The notes under the pieces were generated by a model, which did not search any database, was not told the DNA's origin, and saw only the letters and a program-made list of their open reading frames with translations. From the NCBI GenBank assembly GCA_041391665.1, contig JAWKNO010000002.1, forward strand, positions 248,001-312,000: a DNA stretch of 64,000 nucleotides. The letters run 5' to 3'. Below are positions 17,677 to 26,258 of the stretch, in pieces. This DNA is from Bacteroidia bacterium. GTDB taxonomy: Bacteria; Bacteroidota; Bacteroidia; J057. A program made the position numbers and the translations under genes. The first letter of the stretch is position 1, and every line of letters begins with the position of its first letter.

Positions 17677-18279
17677 ATGATGCATCCTGGCACAGAACTA
17701 AAATTCATCAACAATGAAATTGGCTTTGGGGTATTCGCAAAAGAATTTATCCCGAAGGGTACGATAACCTGGTCGATAGATGCCCTCGACAGGGCCATCC
17801 CTCAAAAGGATGTCGAAAAACTGGACGAAATTTATTGGGCTCAAATAGACAAATATTGCTATAGAAACCGTAAAGGCGACTTTATCCTTTGCTGGGATTA
17901 TGCTCGATTTGTCAACCACAGTTTTCGGCCCAATTGTTTTACAACCCCATATGAGTTTGAAGTTGCCATCAAAGATATTCTTCCGGGGGAAGAACTTACG
18001 GATGATTATGGATATTTGAACGTGACAGAGCCGTTTGTCCCTTTTGATGAAGGTACCGAAAGAAAAGTAGTGTACCCGGATGACCTCCTTCGCTATGGAA
18101 AAGAGTGGGATCAAATCCTACTTTCTGTATTTCCTGAGGTGCTTAAAGTCTCTCAACCTTTGCGCAGACTTATTAAAGATGGAGACTGGAAGAAATTGAC
18201 AGATATTGTGGCTGGGACGAGAGAAATGGATTCTCTTACCAGCAACCATTTCAACGGTCAGCTGGTTCGGAAAGCATAA
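17677..18279 (+). CDS. SET-domain protein (putative protein lysine methyltransferase)
   Basis: SET proteins transfer methyl groups from S-adenosylmethionine to protein lysines. In this 200-residue protein the SET fold covers about residues 5-115: it starts with the GFGVFAKEFIPKGTI strand and has the two signature motifs RFVNHSFRPNCFTT (SAM and pseudoknot) and GEELTDDYGYLN (catalytic Tyr). There is no cysteine-rich post-SET domain; the C-terminal 80 residues are helical. Bacterial substrates are mostly unknown. It stands alone between an attenuator-like element and a strong terminator. Confidence 0.88.
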   Translation: MMHPGTELKFINNEIGFGVFAKEFIPKGTITWSIDALDRAIPQKDVEKLDEIYWAQIDKYCYRNRKGDFILCWDYARFVNHSFRPNCFTTPYEFEVAIKDILPGEELTDDYGYLNVTEPFVPFDEGTERKVVYPDDLLRYGKEWDQILLSVFPEVLKVSQPLRRLIKDGDWKKLTDIVAGTREMDSLTSNHFNGQLVRKA

Positions 18280-18296
18280 CAATGAATAAGAGACAT

Positions 18297-18335
18297 AAAA
18301 CCGACAGGAGGCATCTTTCTTCTGTCGGTTTTTTT
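18297..18335 (+). terminator. Intrinsic terminator after the SET gene
   Basis: A near-perfect stem of AACCGACAG with CTGTCGGTT around a 14-base loop, with an A run before and seven or more T residues after it. It ends transcription of the SET gene and could also work for the opposite strand. Confidence 0.88.
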
Positions 18336-18412
18336 ATGACTCCGGATAATTTTATAAAAATCCGGACTGATATTGCGTTATTAAATCGTCAACTTAACAA
18401 ACACGAATAAAA

Positions 18413-19039
18413 ATGAAAAGACTTCTGATTATTTCTACAGTATTACTGGGAATGTTTGCCCTGCAGGGTTGTAAGTCCAGTAAAACCGTTTCTTCTGTTG
18501 GAGAGGGGTTTCACTCCAAAGGGATGCGTATCGTTCAGGGCAAAACGGTAATTAACCTGGATGAGGAGTATAATGCAGTACCGCTGAAAAAAGCGCCATT
18601 TTCCATTCAGTTTCAGAATACCGAATACAATCCCAACCGCAATCTATACGGTGCTGCACAGATTGCTGCTTTTTCCCAACCCAAAAATATGTCTGAAGTA
18701 ACATCAGGCGTAGGTACTTCAAAAATTTCTTTCTTCGAGCCCGGTACAGGTCTTGCCGGCCCCTACGAAGGTGGATACCTGTACGTCGATGAACCCAATT
18801 CCCATCACTTTATCTACTATTCGAGAGACGAGACAAGCCGTTGTGACCTGCTCTCAGAGGGACCTGATGATCTGCTGGATCTTTCGTATACAGTCAATTC
18901 CTTTAATTTTAACGGGAAAGAACTATCCGTAAAAAAATGGGCATCAGACAATATCTACCTGGTAATTTTTATTGACAGAAATGCCAACAACCTCGTGGAT
19001 AAAGGAGAGTTTGCTCGCGTAGCCATTCGTTTCCAATAA
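18413..19039 (+). CDS. Uncharacterised lipoprotein with an EF-hand-like loop
   Basis: This is a 208-residue lipoprotein with signal MKRLLIISTVLLGMFALQGC (Cys20 is the likely lipid anchor). I do not recognise a family. The mature part is mixed and probably beta-rich, and near the C-terminus a loop DRNANNLVDKGEF has acidic or Asn residues at positions 1, 3, 5, 9 and 12, the spacing of an EF-hand-type calcium loop. It sits alone: a terminator lies upstream and the Rrf2 regulator starts about 105 bases downstream. Confidence 0.7.
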   Translation: MKRLLIISTVLLGMFALQGCKSSKTVSSVGEGFHSKGMRIVQGKTVINLDEEYNAVPLKKAPFSIQFQNTEYNPNRNLYGAAQIAAFSQPKNMSEVTSGVGTSKISFFEPGTGLAGPYEGGYLYVDEPNSHHFIYYSRDETSRCDLLSEGPDDLLDLSYTVNSFNFNGKELSVKKWASDNIYLVIFIDRNANNLVDKGEFARVAIRFQ

Positions 19040-19144
19040 TTTTATTTCCTCCGGTTACACAGTATTTGGGGCGGTTGGACGTACCATTTCTACAATTTCT
19101 AACATACCCTATATACTTGGTAGAGTTATTGTGTATTTTGGACT

Positions 19145-19582
19145 ATGATTTCGAAGAAGTCCAAATATGCACTGAACGCGCTTCTGTACCTGACCCGGGA
19201 GTTTGGGAAAGGACCTATTTTGATAAGCCAGATCGCTGAATCCGAAAATATCCCGCCCAAATTTCTTGAGACGATCCTTCTTGAGATGAAAAGGGCGGGA
19301 ATTCTTAGTAGTAAAAAGGGTACAGGTGGGGGATACTATCTGCGAAAAGACCCTTCAGAGATCAATATCGCAGATATTATGCGGATTTTTGATGGGCCGA
19401 TTGCGTTGCTTCCGTGTGTTACTTATCGGTTTTATGAGCGGTGCGAAGAGTGTAAAGATGAAGATGTCTGCTCCATTCGAAAGGCGTTTCAGGAGGTGAG
19501 GGAGACGACAGTTCGCATCTTAAAGAGCCATAGCCTGCGCGAATTAGCGGATCAGGAAGATCAGCTTCGGGATAATAAATAA
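19145..19582 (+). CDS. Rrf2-family transcriptional regulator with four C-terminal cysteines
   Basis: This is a 145-residue winged-helix DNA-binding protein of the Rrf2 family (MISKKSKYALNALLYLTREF, IPPKFLETILLEMKRAGIL, then the wing with KGTGGGYYLRKDP). The C-terminal half has Cys91, Cys100, Cys103 and Cys109. IscR-type members hold an iron-sulfur cluster with three Cys and others such as CymR have none, so cluster binding is plausible but the spacing is not the standard IscR pattern. The DASS permease gene follows by 47 bases on the same strand, so the pair may be a regulated transport unit, perhaps for sulfur compounds as in CymR systems; this is inference. Confidence 0.88.
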   Translation: MISKKSKYALNALLYLTREFGKGPILISQIAESENIPPKFLETILLEMKRAGILSSKKGTGGGYYLRKDPSEINIADIMRIFDGPIALLPCVTYRFYERCEECKDEDVCSIRKAFQEVRETTVRILKSHSLRELADQEDQLRDNK

Positions 19583-19629
19583 TTAGTAATTAATATTCTA
19601 CTGATTCTATAGGAATTATTGAATTTGAA

Positions 19630-21411
19630 ATGGACGGTATCATTGTTGGCGTTATTATTCTTGCTTCTCTGGCTCTTTTCATCTCCGAAAAGTTGCGGGT
19701 AGATATTGTCGCGTTGATGATAATGGCTGCATTAGTATTGACGAGAATATTAACTCCGCAGGAGGCAGTTAATGGTTTCAGTAATGCGGCCACCCTGACC
19801 GTATTGTTCATGTTTATTTTAAGTGCAGCATTGATGCGAACAGGTGCACTGAAGCCGGTAGGGGTATTTTTTGCAAATATTTTCAAAAAGAGTTTTTCCC
19901 TCGGCTTGATTGTCATGATGTGTATTATTGCGTTTATCTCTGCATTTATCAATAATACACCAGTTGTAGCGGCCTTTATTCCCGTAATTCTTCAGACTTC
20001 CAAAGAGGTTGGCAAGCCTGCCAGTAAATTTCTGATTCCGCTTTCATTTGCATCTATTTTGGGTGGAATGACAACGTTGATCGGTACTTCTACCAATATT
20101 TTGGTTGACGGTATTGCGCGGAAGGCAGGATTACCCGGTTTCGGAATGTTTACGCTGGCTCCTATAGGAGGAATTTTCCTGGTTACGGGTATTCTGTATA
20201 TGACGGTGATTGGCCGCAAACTCCTTCCCTGGCGGAGTTTGAAAGACAATGGCAATCTTCCTTTAAGAAGCTATATTACCGAGATTCAATTGTTTAAAGA
20301 AGCCCGGTCTGCCAATAAGCCTATCCATCATTCGCCATTGGTCACGGAATATGGTATGGATATTCTTCAGGTAATCAGAGAAACCGAATCTTTTACACTT
20401 CCGACCGGTGATTTTATCCTGAAAGAAGGTGATATTCTCAAAGTCAGATGTGATATTGAAAAGCTGAATGCGTTAAAGGATAAGTTGAATATTCGTATCA
20501 AACACACGCTTACAGTCAGTAATCATGATTTTTCGACTAAAGATACCTCTCTGGTCGAATTAATTATCACCTCCAATTCACGGTTTGAAGGAAAAACCCT
20601 CGATGAAGTAGATTTTCGCCGTCGTTTCCGCGCCATTCCGTTAGCTATCAAACACAGAGAGGATATCGTGCATGAAAGACTGGCAGAAGCGAAATTAAAG
20701 GCTGGAGATATTGTACTGGTTGAAATTAAAAACAACCGGCTGGATAAGTTGAAGGAAGAGGAATCTTCCCACTATCAGCCATTTTTGCTGCTTACCGAAT
20801 TTAAGACTTCTTCGGTCAACTGGCGCAACTTTTCGATTGTGATCACCTGTCTGGTAAGCGTTGTGGTGTTGTCATCTTTTAATATTATTCACGTGTTGGG
20901 AGGTAGTTTGATCGCAGCGCTCATTCTGGTTCTCACCGGTTGTCTGCCAGTCAAAGAATTATATGATGAGGTGGACTGGAAAGTAATTTTTCTGCTTGCT
21001 GGTGCGCTGAGCCTTGGTGCTGCGATGGAAAAAACCGGTCTTTCATCCTCGATTGCTGACTTTACCATCAAGACGATCGGTCCCTTTGGCCCGGTGGCGA
21101 TAATAGCCGGTTTATATTTTATTACAGCACTGTTGACAGAAGTTATGTCCAACAATGCAGCTGCGGCCTTGCTGGCCCCTATTGCAATCTCAACAGCAAC
21201 GCATATGGAGTTGTCCCCCGTACCATTTCTGGTTGCCATAACCATTGCTGCATCCGCCAGCTTTATGACACCTATTGGGTATCAGTGTAATACAATGGTC
21301 TATGGCGTCGGAGGATACCGGTTTAACGATTTTACCAAAGTAGGAGTGGGGCTGAGTCTTATTTTCTGGGCAATGGCAACCTGGCTGATTCCTGTCTTTT
21401 ATCCATTTTAG
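19630..21411 (+). CDS. DASS/SLC13-family permease with two TrkA-C (RCK_C) domains
   Basis: This is a 593-residue inner-membrane transporter of the divalent anion:sodium symporter family. Membrane helices flank a central cytoplasmic region (about 205-385) holding two RCK_C-type domains (GDILKVRCDIEKL and GDIVLVEIKNNRL mark their ends). The paired family motifs are visible: NNTPVVAAFIP with GTSTNIL in the first half and MSNNAAAALLAPIA in the second. Family members carry sulfate, dicarboxylates or other anions, and members with RCK_C insertions are often annotated as sulfate permeases. The upstream Rrf2 regulator fits a sulfur role, but the substrate is not proven. It ends 3 bases from the convergent fabD. 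Confidence 0.88.
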   Translation: MDGIIVGVIILASLALFISEKLRVDIVALMIMAALVLTRILTPQEAVNGFSNAATLTVLFMFILSAALMRTGALKPVGVFFANIFKKSFSLGLIVMMCIIAFISAFINNTPVVAAFIPVILQTSKEVGKPASKFLIPLSFASILGGMTTLIGTSTNILVDGIARKAGLPGFGMFTLAPIGGIFLVTGILYMTVIGRKLLPWRSLKDNGNLPLRSYITEIQLFKEARSANKPIHHSPLVTEYGMDILQVIRETESFTLPTGDFILKEGDILKVRCDIEKLNALKDKLNIRIKHTLTVSNHDFSTKDTSLVELIITSNSRFEGKTLDEVDFRRRFRAIPLAIKHREDIVHERLAEAKLKAGDIVLVEIKNNRLDKLKEEESSHYQPFLLLTEFKTSSVNWRNFSIVITCLVSVVVLSSFNIIHVLGGSLIAALILVLTGCLPVKELYDEVDWKVIFLLAGALSLGAAMEKTGLSSSIADFTIKTIGPFGPVAIIAGLYFITALLTEVMSNNAAAALLAPIAISTATHMELSPVPFLVAITIAASASFMTPIGYQCNTMVYGVGGYRFNDFTKVGVGLSLIFWAMATWLIPVFYPF

Positions 21412-21414
21412 CCA

Positions 21415-22293
21415 TTAGCTTACCTGGCTCACAGGCATTTTCCGGTCAATTTTCTTTACAAGTCCGGAAAGGACATTCCCGGGACCAGCTTCAATAAACG
21501 CTGTTGCTCCTGCTTCAATCATGGCCTGCATGGTTTGGGTCCATTTTACCGGTGAGGTAAGCTGTTTTAGCAGATTGGCTTTAATGGTTTCCTTGTCGGT
21601 GTGAGGTAATGCAGTAACATTCTGATAGACAGGAATATTTGCATCATGGAAGGTGGTTTTTTCAATTCCTTCGGCGAGTTCGAGTCTGGCAGGTTCCATA
21701 AGAGGAGAATGGAATGCACCATTTACGGGGATTTCCACTGCGCGGCGAGCGCCTCTTTGCTCAGCCAGTTGAATGGCCTTGGCAATTCCCTGTTTTGTCC
21801 CTGAAATTACCAGCTGACCGATGGTATTGTAATTTGCAGGTACAACGATATCGTCAATTTCTGCACAGATTTCTTCAACCACTTCGTTTTCCATTCCGAG
21901 AATAGCCGCCATTGTACTTTCCTGAATATCACATGCTTTTTGCATAGCATTGGCGCGAATGGCTACGAGGCGAAGACCATCTTCGAAACTCAAAACGCCG
22001 GCAGCCGTAAGGGCCGAAAATTCCCCGAGTGAATGGCCTGCGGTCATCGCTACATCTGAAATCACATTATGGACCATAGCTGCGACTACGGAATGAATAT
22101 AAATGGAAGGTTGCGTAACAGAAGTTCTTCTCAGATCTTCTTCCGTACCTTCAAACATTGCGGACTGTATATCAAAGCCTAATACCTCATTGGCAATATG
22201 AAACATATTTTTTGCCTGATCAGAAGTCAGGTATAGGTCTTTACCCATTCCGGGATATTGGGCGCCCTGGCCAGGAAATACAAGTACTTTCAT
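21415..22293 (-). CDS. fabD: Malonyl-CoA:acyl carrier protein transacylase
   Basis: FabD moves the malonyl group from CoA to acyl carrier protein, which supplies the elongation unit of fatty-acid synthesis in the cytoplasm. The 292-residue protein has the usual length and motifs: FPGQGAQYPGMG at the N-terminus, the nucleophile Ser88 in GHSLGEFSAL, the catalytic His195 in GAFHSPLM, and the C-terminal EAGPGNVLSGL. It lies 42 bases after plsY on the same strand, linking fatty-acid and phospholipid synthesis. Confidence 0.97.
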   Translation of the reverse strand: MKVLVFPGQGAQYPGMGKDLYLTSDQAKNMFHIANEVLGFDIQSAMFEGTEEDLRRTSVTQPSIYIHSVVAAMVHNVISDVAMTAGHSLGEFSALTAAGVLSFEDGLRLVAIRANAMQKACDIQESTMAAILGMENEVVEEICAEIDDIVVPANYNTIGQLVISGTKQGIAKAIQLAEQRGARRAVEIPVNGAFHSPLMEPARLELAEGIEKTTFHDANIPVYQNVTALPHTDKETIKANLLKQLTSPVKWTQTMQAMIEAGATAFIEAGPGNVLSGLVKKIDRKMPVSQVS

Positions 22294-22322
22294 CGCGTAA
22301 AGGTTAAACAGATATGAGGCTG

Positions 22323-22330
22323 CAAAGATA
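22323..22330 (-). promoter_or_regulatory. Possible -7 element for fabD
   Basis: TATCTTTG on the minus strand fits the Bacteroidota -7 consensus TAnnTTTG and lies about 30 bases before the fabD start. No TTTG box stands at a standard distance upstream, so it is weak. Confidence 0.3.
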
Positions 22331-22335
22331 ATAGA

Positions 22336-22998
22336 TTAATGTCTTCTTCGGAAATGAGGCCAAAGATGTTGCTGCGGTAAGATTTTTCCGTGAATAATCC
22401 CCAGCAGATCCTGTCTGTGGGTCATAAAAAGCATGAGGAAAATGGATGTGGCAAAAACATACATTGGGATCAGCATATAGCCGTAGGCAGCCCGAGTGAC
22501 AATTACATATACAGGTAAAGCCAGACCGGCGGTTACATAACCCAAAATTGGGTAGCGGGAGATCATGAATATGATCAATGCAATCAGCACAAATACGCCA
22601 GTGGCGATAGGATTTACTGCGGCCAGAACTCCCAGCGTAACGTGGACCCCTTTTCCACCCCGGTAGCGGGCAAAAGCGGGGAAAATATGCCCCATTAGTG
22701 CAGCCAGACCAAAGCTGAGCGTCAAAACAGGGTATTCCAGTTCGGCAAATATGCCATAGCGGTTGTAAACAAAAAATGCAAGATTGGCGGCAAGGAAGCC
22801 TTTTACCGCATCGAGAATCCGAACAATCATACTTGCATTGGGGCCCATAATCCGGGCTATATTGATATGGCAGGCTGAGCCTGTACCATGATCACGGATA
22901 TCAATTCCGTAGAAGATCTTTCCGATCCAAATACCGGTAGGAATTGATCCGATCAAATATGCACAAATCGTACAGAATACGATCTGAATAAAATCCAT
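22336..22998 (-). CDS. plsY: PlsY-family glycerol-3-phosphate acyltransferase, divergent motifs
   Basis: PlsY acylates glycerol-3-phosphate from acyl-phosphate at the inner membrane, the first step of phospholipid synthesis. The 220-residue protein has the family's membrane layout, the entry GSIPTGIWIGKIF, and the glycine-rich second motif RYRGGKGVHVTLG. The first motif, normally close to GSGNxGATN, reads GTGSACHINIAR (residues 38-49), and the third, normally HRxNIxRLL, reads THRQDLLGIIHG. It may be a PlsY subfamily or have a shifted substrate. It is adjacent to fabD, which supports a lipid role. Confidence 0.78.
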   Translation of the reverse strand: MDFIQIVFCTICAYLIGSIPTGIWIGKIFYGIDIRDHGTGSACHINIARIMGPNASMIVRILDAVKGFLAANLAFFVYNRYGIFAELEYPVLTLSFGLAALMGHIFPAFARYRGGKGVHVTLGVLAAVNPIATGVFVLIALIIFMISRYPILGYVTAGLALPVYVIVTRAAYGYMLIPMYVFATSIFLMLFMTHRQDLLGIIHGKILPQQHLWPHFRRRH

Positions 22999-23056
22999 AG
23001 GTAATCTTTATAGGTTAAGGCCAGGGCGATGAATATACGGCACAACGGTCAGGTTG

Positions 23057-24361
23057 TTACTTATCGCATTCTCCCATTACCGGGTCAATTGAACCAATCA
23101 GAACAACAGTGTCCGCAATCATATGACCTTCCATGAGGTCATCAAGGCATTGCAGATTGGTGAAGGATGGCGAATTGATTTTACATCTCCAGGGAGATCC
23201 GGTTCCATCAGATTTGAGGTGGAAACCCAGTTCGCCTTTGGGCGCTTCAATTGCATGATAAATTTCTGCATTTTCAGGAGGCATAACCCCTACGTCGGTC
23301 ATCATAAAGTCGTGGATCATTCCTTCCATGGAATAGTACACTTCATCTTTGGATGCGTAGGTATGTTTGGCATTATCTACCCGGATATCCCCTTTGGGCA
23401 GTTTGGCAATCAACTGGTCGAGAATACGGATACTTTGTTCCATTTCGTCCATTCTCACGAGATAACGCGCAAGGCAGTCTCCCTCTTCACGGATCGGGAT
23501 ATCAAATTCGACCTGATCATAAACCAGATAGGGTTCAAACACACGAATGTCATGTGCGACGCCCGAGGCGCGAAGTACAGGCCCGGTGAGGCCGCTATTG
23601 ATTGCAGTTTCTTTGGTAATAACCCCCACTCCCCGGTTGCGGTTGAGCCAGATACCATTATTGCCGAGAAGTTTTTTCCAGCTTTTAAGTTCCTTCTTAA
23701 AATTTTCTTTCCACTTGATGATGGCATTCAGCGTTTCATCATTCATATCATACTGGATACCTCCAATGCGGCAATGGCTGACCGTAAAACGTACACCTGC
23801 GAGTTTGTCAAACACATCATAGAGAACTTCTCTTTCCCTGAATGTCCAAAGGAACATAGAGATCGCGCCAGCATCCATAACCATCGTACCCAGCCAAAGA
23901 AGATGGGCAGATACCCTTGCAAGTTCGCAGGCAATCGTACGGATATATTGCGCTCTTTCCGGAGCTTCTATGCCAACCAGTTTTTCCACAGCCAGGCAGA
24001 ACGCCACGTTGTTGGAGTAGGGAGACATATAGTCCATCCGGTCGGTATAGGGCATAAACTCCTGATAGGTTTTGTTTTCAGCAATTTTTTCTATTCCCCT
24101 GTGCAGATAGCCGATATCTGTGACGCATTTCAGAATCGTCTCCCCATCGACTTCCAGAACCACTCGCAAAACCCCATGTGTCGCCGGATGCTGGGGGCCA
24201 AGATTGATGACCATTCTTGTACCCAATGGATCTTCATCTACTTCTACGGTAGTATGTTTATCCTCAAGGCGTTTATATATGGCATTCTGGTGCTTTGGGA
24301 AAAACCCAGGTTTAACCTTTGATGTTATGCTATCTTTTGAGGGAAAAATTTCGTTGCTCAT
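23057..24361 (-). CDS. nuoD: NADH:quinone oxidoreductase subunit D (NuoD), standing alone
   Basis: NuoD is the 49-kDa-type subunit of respiratory complex I that helps form the quinone site in the peripheral arm. The 434-residue protein shows the typical GPQHPATHGVLR, IGYLHRGIEK, PYTDRMDYMSPYSNN, RIGGIQYDM, PKGELGFHLKSDGTGSPWR and a C-terminus DPVMGECDK. The usual C-terminus is close to D-x-V-x-G-E-V-D-R, so the last residues differ. The ATG at 24361 is preferred to a TTG two codons upstream. No other nuo gene is within reach on either side, although nuoD normally sits between nuoC and nuoE. Confidence 0.94.
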   Translation of the reverse strand: MSNEIFPSKDSITSKVKPGFFPKHQNAIYKRLEDKHTTVEVDEDPLGTRMVINLGPQHPATHGVLRVVLEVDGETILKCVTDIGYLHRGIEKIAENKTYQEFMPYTDRMDYMSPYSNNVAFCLAVEKLVGIEAPERAQYIRTIACELARVSAHLLWLGTMVMDAGAISMFLWTFREREVLYDVFDKLAGVRFTVSHCRIGGIQYDMNDETLNAIIKWKENFKKELKSWKKLLGNNGIWLNRNRGVGVITKETAINSGLTGPVLRASGVAHDIRVFEPYLVYDQVEFDIPIREEGDCLARYLVRMDEMEQSIRILDQLIAKLPKGDIRVDNAKHTYASKDEVYYSMEGMIHDFMMTDVGVMPPENAEIYHAIEAPKGELGFHLKSDGTGSPWRCKINSPSFTNLQCLDDLMEGHMIADTVVLIGSIDPVMGECDK

Positions 24362-24532
24362 AAACAAATCATTTGGTGTGGTAAAAATAGACAGGAAACC
24401 ACGTGAAATGCAAATGATTCCTTATGAATGATCACAGAATGGTTTTTATCAATTAATGTATGGTAATTTGAAAATTGCCATGTACCTTGTAATGATTTCT
24501 TTGGGGAGCCCGTTTTTTTTGAAAACAATAGT

Positions 24533-24540
24533 TACCTTTG
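24533..24540 (+). promoter_or_regulatory. Possible -7 element for the leucine dehydrogenase-type gene
   Basis: TACCTTTG matches TAnnTTTG 32 bases before the ATG. The TTTG boxes upstream are at spacings of 11 or 29, neither standard, so only the -7 part is supported. Confidence 0.35.
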
Positions 24541-24571
24541 TGGTTCTTAATTGCTAATTCGCCCCACGAAT

Positions 24572-25672
24572 ATGTCTGGAATACAGTTTTTTGAAACCAA
24601 AGCCGAACCAGTTGTATTTGACTCACTAGCCAAACACAACCACGAGCTTGTCCTTTTTTGTAATGACAATGCTACCGGTCTGAAAGCGATCATCGCTGTT
24701 CATAATACAACCCTTGGCCCAGCTATGGGTGGGTTGCGTATGTGGCCTTATACCTCTGAACAGGCTGCCTTGACGGATGTTTTGCGCCTTTCCCGGGGTA
24801 TGACCCTCAAAAACTCGCTGGCTGGTATCAATATCGGTGGAGGAAAAGCTGTAATTATCGGGGATTCCCGTACCCGGAAATCTGAAGCGATGATCCGGCG
24901 CTTCGCAAAATTTGTGCATAACCTCGGCGGTAAATACTATACCGCAGAAGATGTGGGGATGACTACTACGGATATGGATTATATCCGTATGGAAACACCT
25001 TATGTCACCGGACTCCCAATAGAAAGGGGAGGAAGCGGGGATCCCTCACCGGTAACCGCCTATGGCGTATATCTGGGTATGAAGGCCTCGGTGAAAGTGC
25101 TGACAGGAAATGATTCTCTTTCTGGAAAAAAAGTGCTTGTACAGGGGGTAGGTCATGTCGGCGCACATCTTGTCGATTATCTTGTGAAAGAAAATGCGCA
25201 GGTTTTTATTTATGATATTTATCCCGATGTGCTGGCACAAGTAGCGAAAAAAACAGGTGCAACGGTGATTACCGAAGATCAGGTATATTCGCTCCCTGTA
25301 GATATTTATGCCCCATGTGCCCTGGGTGCTACCCTTAATTCTGAGACCATTCCCACCCTGAATTGTGCGATTATCAATGGTGCTGCCAACAACCAATTGC
25401 TGGATGAGGTGGCTGATGCGCATTTGATCCGGGAAAGGGGCATCCTGTATGCACCAGATTTTATGGTGAATGCCGGCGGGATAATCAATGTCAGTCTTGA
25501 ACTGGGCACTTACAATCGTGAGATTGCAATGAGAATGACAGAAAAAATATACGATACGACCCTCAATATTTTCCAAATGGCAAATGAACAGGGGATCACG
25601 ACCCACGATGCAGCCCTGCAAATGGCAGAAGCGCGAATTCGTGCGGTTGGCAACAATTTGCTCTTTACTTAA
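24572..25672 (+). CDS. Glu/Leu/Phe/Val dehydrogenase family protein (leucine dehydrogenase type)
   Basis: This 366-residue cytoplasmic enzyme oxidatively deaminates a branched-chain or related amino acid with NAD+. Substrate-domain motifs are LGPAMGGLRMW, LSRGMTLKNSLAG (Lys80) and NIGGGKAVI (Lys92); the 12-residue spacing of the two lysines is that of leucine dehydrogenase. The NAD-binding domain begins with KVLVQGVGHVGAHL, and the length fits leucine rather than the longer glutamate dehydrogenases. The ATG at 24572 was chosen over an earlier in-frame codon because homology begins just after it. NusB follows 30 bases downstream. Confidence 0.9.
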   Translation: MSGIQFFETKAEPVVFDSLAKHNHELVLFCNDNATGLKAIIAVHNTTLGPAMGGLRMWPYTSEQAALTDVLRLSRGMTLKNSLAGINIGGGKAVIIGDSRTRKSEAMIRRFAKFVHNLGGKYYTAEDVGMTTTDMDYIRMETPYVTGLPIERGGSGDPSPVTAYGVYLGMKASVKVLTGNDSLSGKKVLVQGVGHVGAHLVDYLVKENAQVFIYDIYPDVLAQVAKKTGATVITEDQVYSLPVDIYAPCALGATLNSETIPTLNCAIINGAANNQLLDEVADAHLIRERGILYAPDFMVNAGGIINVSLELGTYNREIAMRMTEKIYDTTLNIFQMANEQGITTHDAALQMAEARIRAVGNNLLFT

Positions 25673-25702
25673 CTTACACGCAATTTCACTAGCTTATTCC
25701 AG

Positions 25703-26215
25703 ATGATTACTAGAAGGCAGATTCGGGCAAAAGTTATGCAGGCGGTGTACGCCTGTATCACCTCAGGACAAAAACCTGAGGCAGTATTTCAACTCCTGCT
25801 AAAGGAGCTGGGAGATGAGGTTGAAGACCTGGAAAAGAAAAAAAAGCTTTCCGGCGATACTCAGTTACTAACTTCCCTGTATTACGACTCTATGCAGAAT
25901 GCAGAAAAGTACGATGATATGATCAAAGGGAAAGCCGAAAACTGGGAACTCGAACGGATCGCCAGAATTGACCGGATCCTGATGCATATGGCCATCTGTG
26001 AAATGCTCAATTTTGAAGAAATCCCGGTTAAGGTTACCATTAATGAGTACCTGGAACTGGCAAAAACTTATAGCACCCCCAAAAGCAGCAAGTTTATCAA
26101 TGGTATCCTCGACAGTTTGTACAATGATCTCCATACTAATGGGAAAATTGTAAAAAAAGGACGTGGACTGATAAACCATTCCATCGGAAATTCAGTAGAA
26201 GATACAGCTCTCTGA
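25703..26215 (+). CDS. nusB: Transcription antitermination protein NusB
   Basis: NusB binds boxA RNA with NusE (S10) to prevent early termination in rRNA operons. The 170-residue protein starts with RRQIRAKVMQAVYA, and the C-terminal helical half has the conserved RIDRILMHMAICEML, IPVKVTINEYLELAK and STPKSSKFINGILD. An acidic-basic insert (EDLEKKKKLSGD) in the N-terminal half is like those of other Bacteroidota NusB proteins. It lies between the leucine dehydrogenase-type and isocitrate dehydrogenase-type genes on the same strand. Confidence 0.95.
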   Translation: MITRRQIRAKVMQAVYACITSGQKPEAVFQLLLKELGDEVEDLEKKKKLSGDTQLLTSLYYDSMQNAEKYDDMIKGKAENWELERIARIDRILMHMAICEMLNFEEIPVKVTINEYLELAKTYSTPKSSKFINGILDSLYNDLHTNGKIVKKGRGLINHSIGNSVEDTAL

Positions 26216-26258
26216 TTGTACCTTCTGATTTATAACGTAAAGACAATTTATTTTTTTA

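Noticed and set aside
23123..24322. Open frame of 399 codons on the plus strand across nuoD
   Set aside because: It is antisense to a well conserved NuoD, has no family resemblance and mirrors codon use of the true gene.
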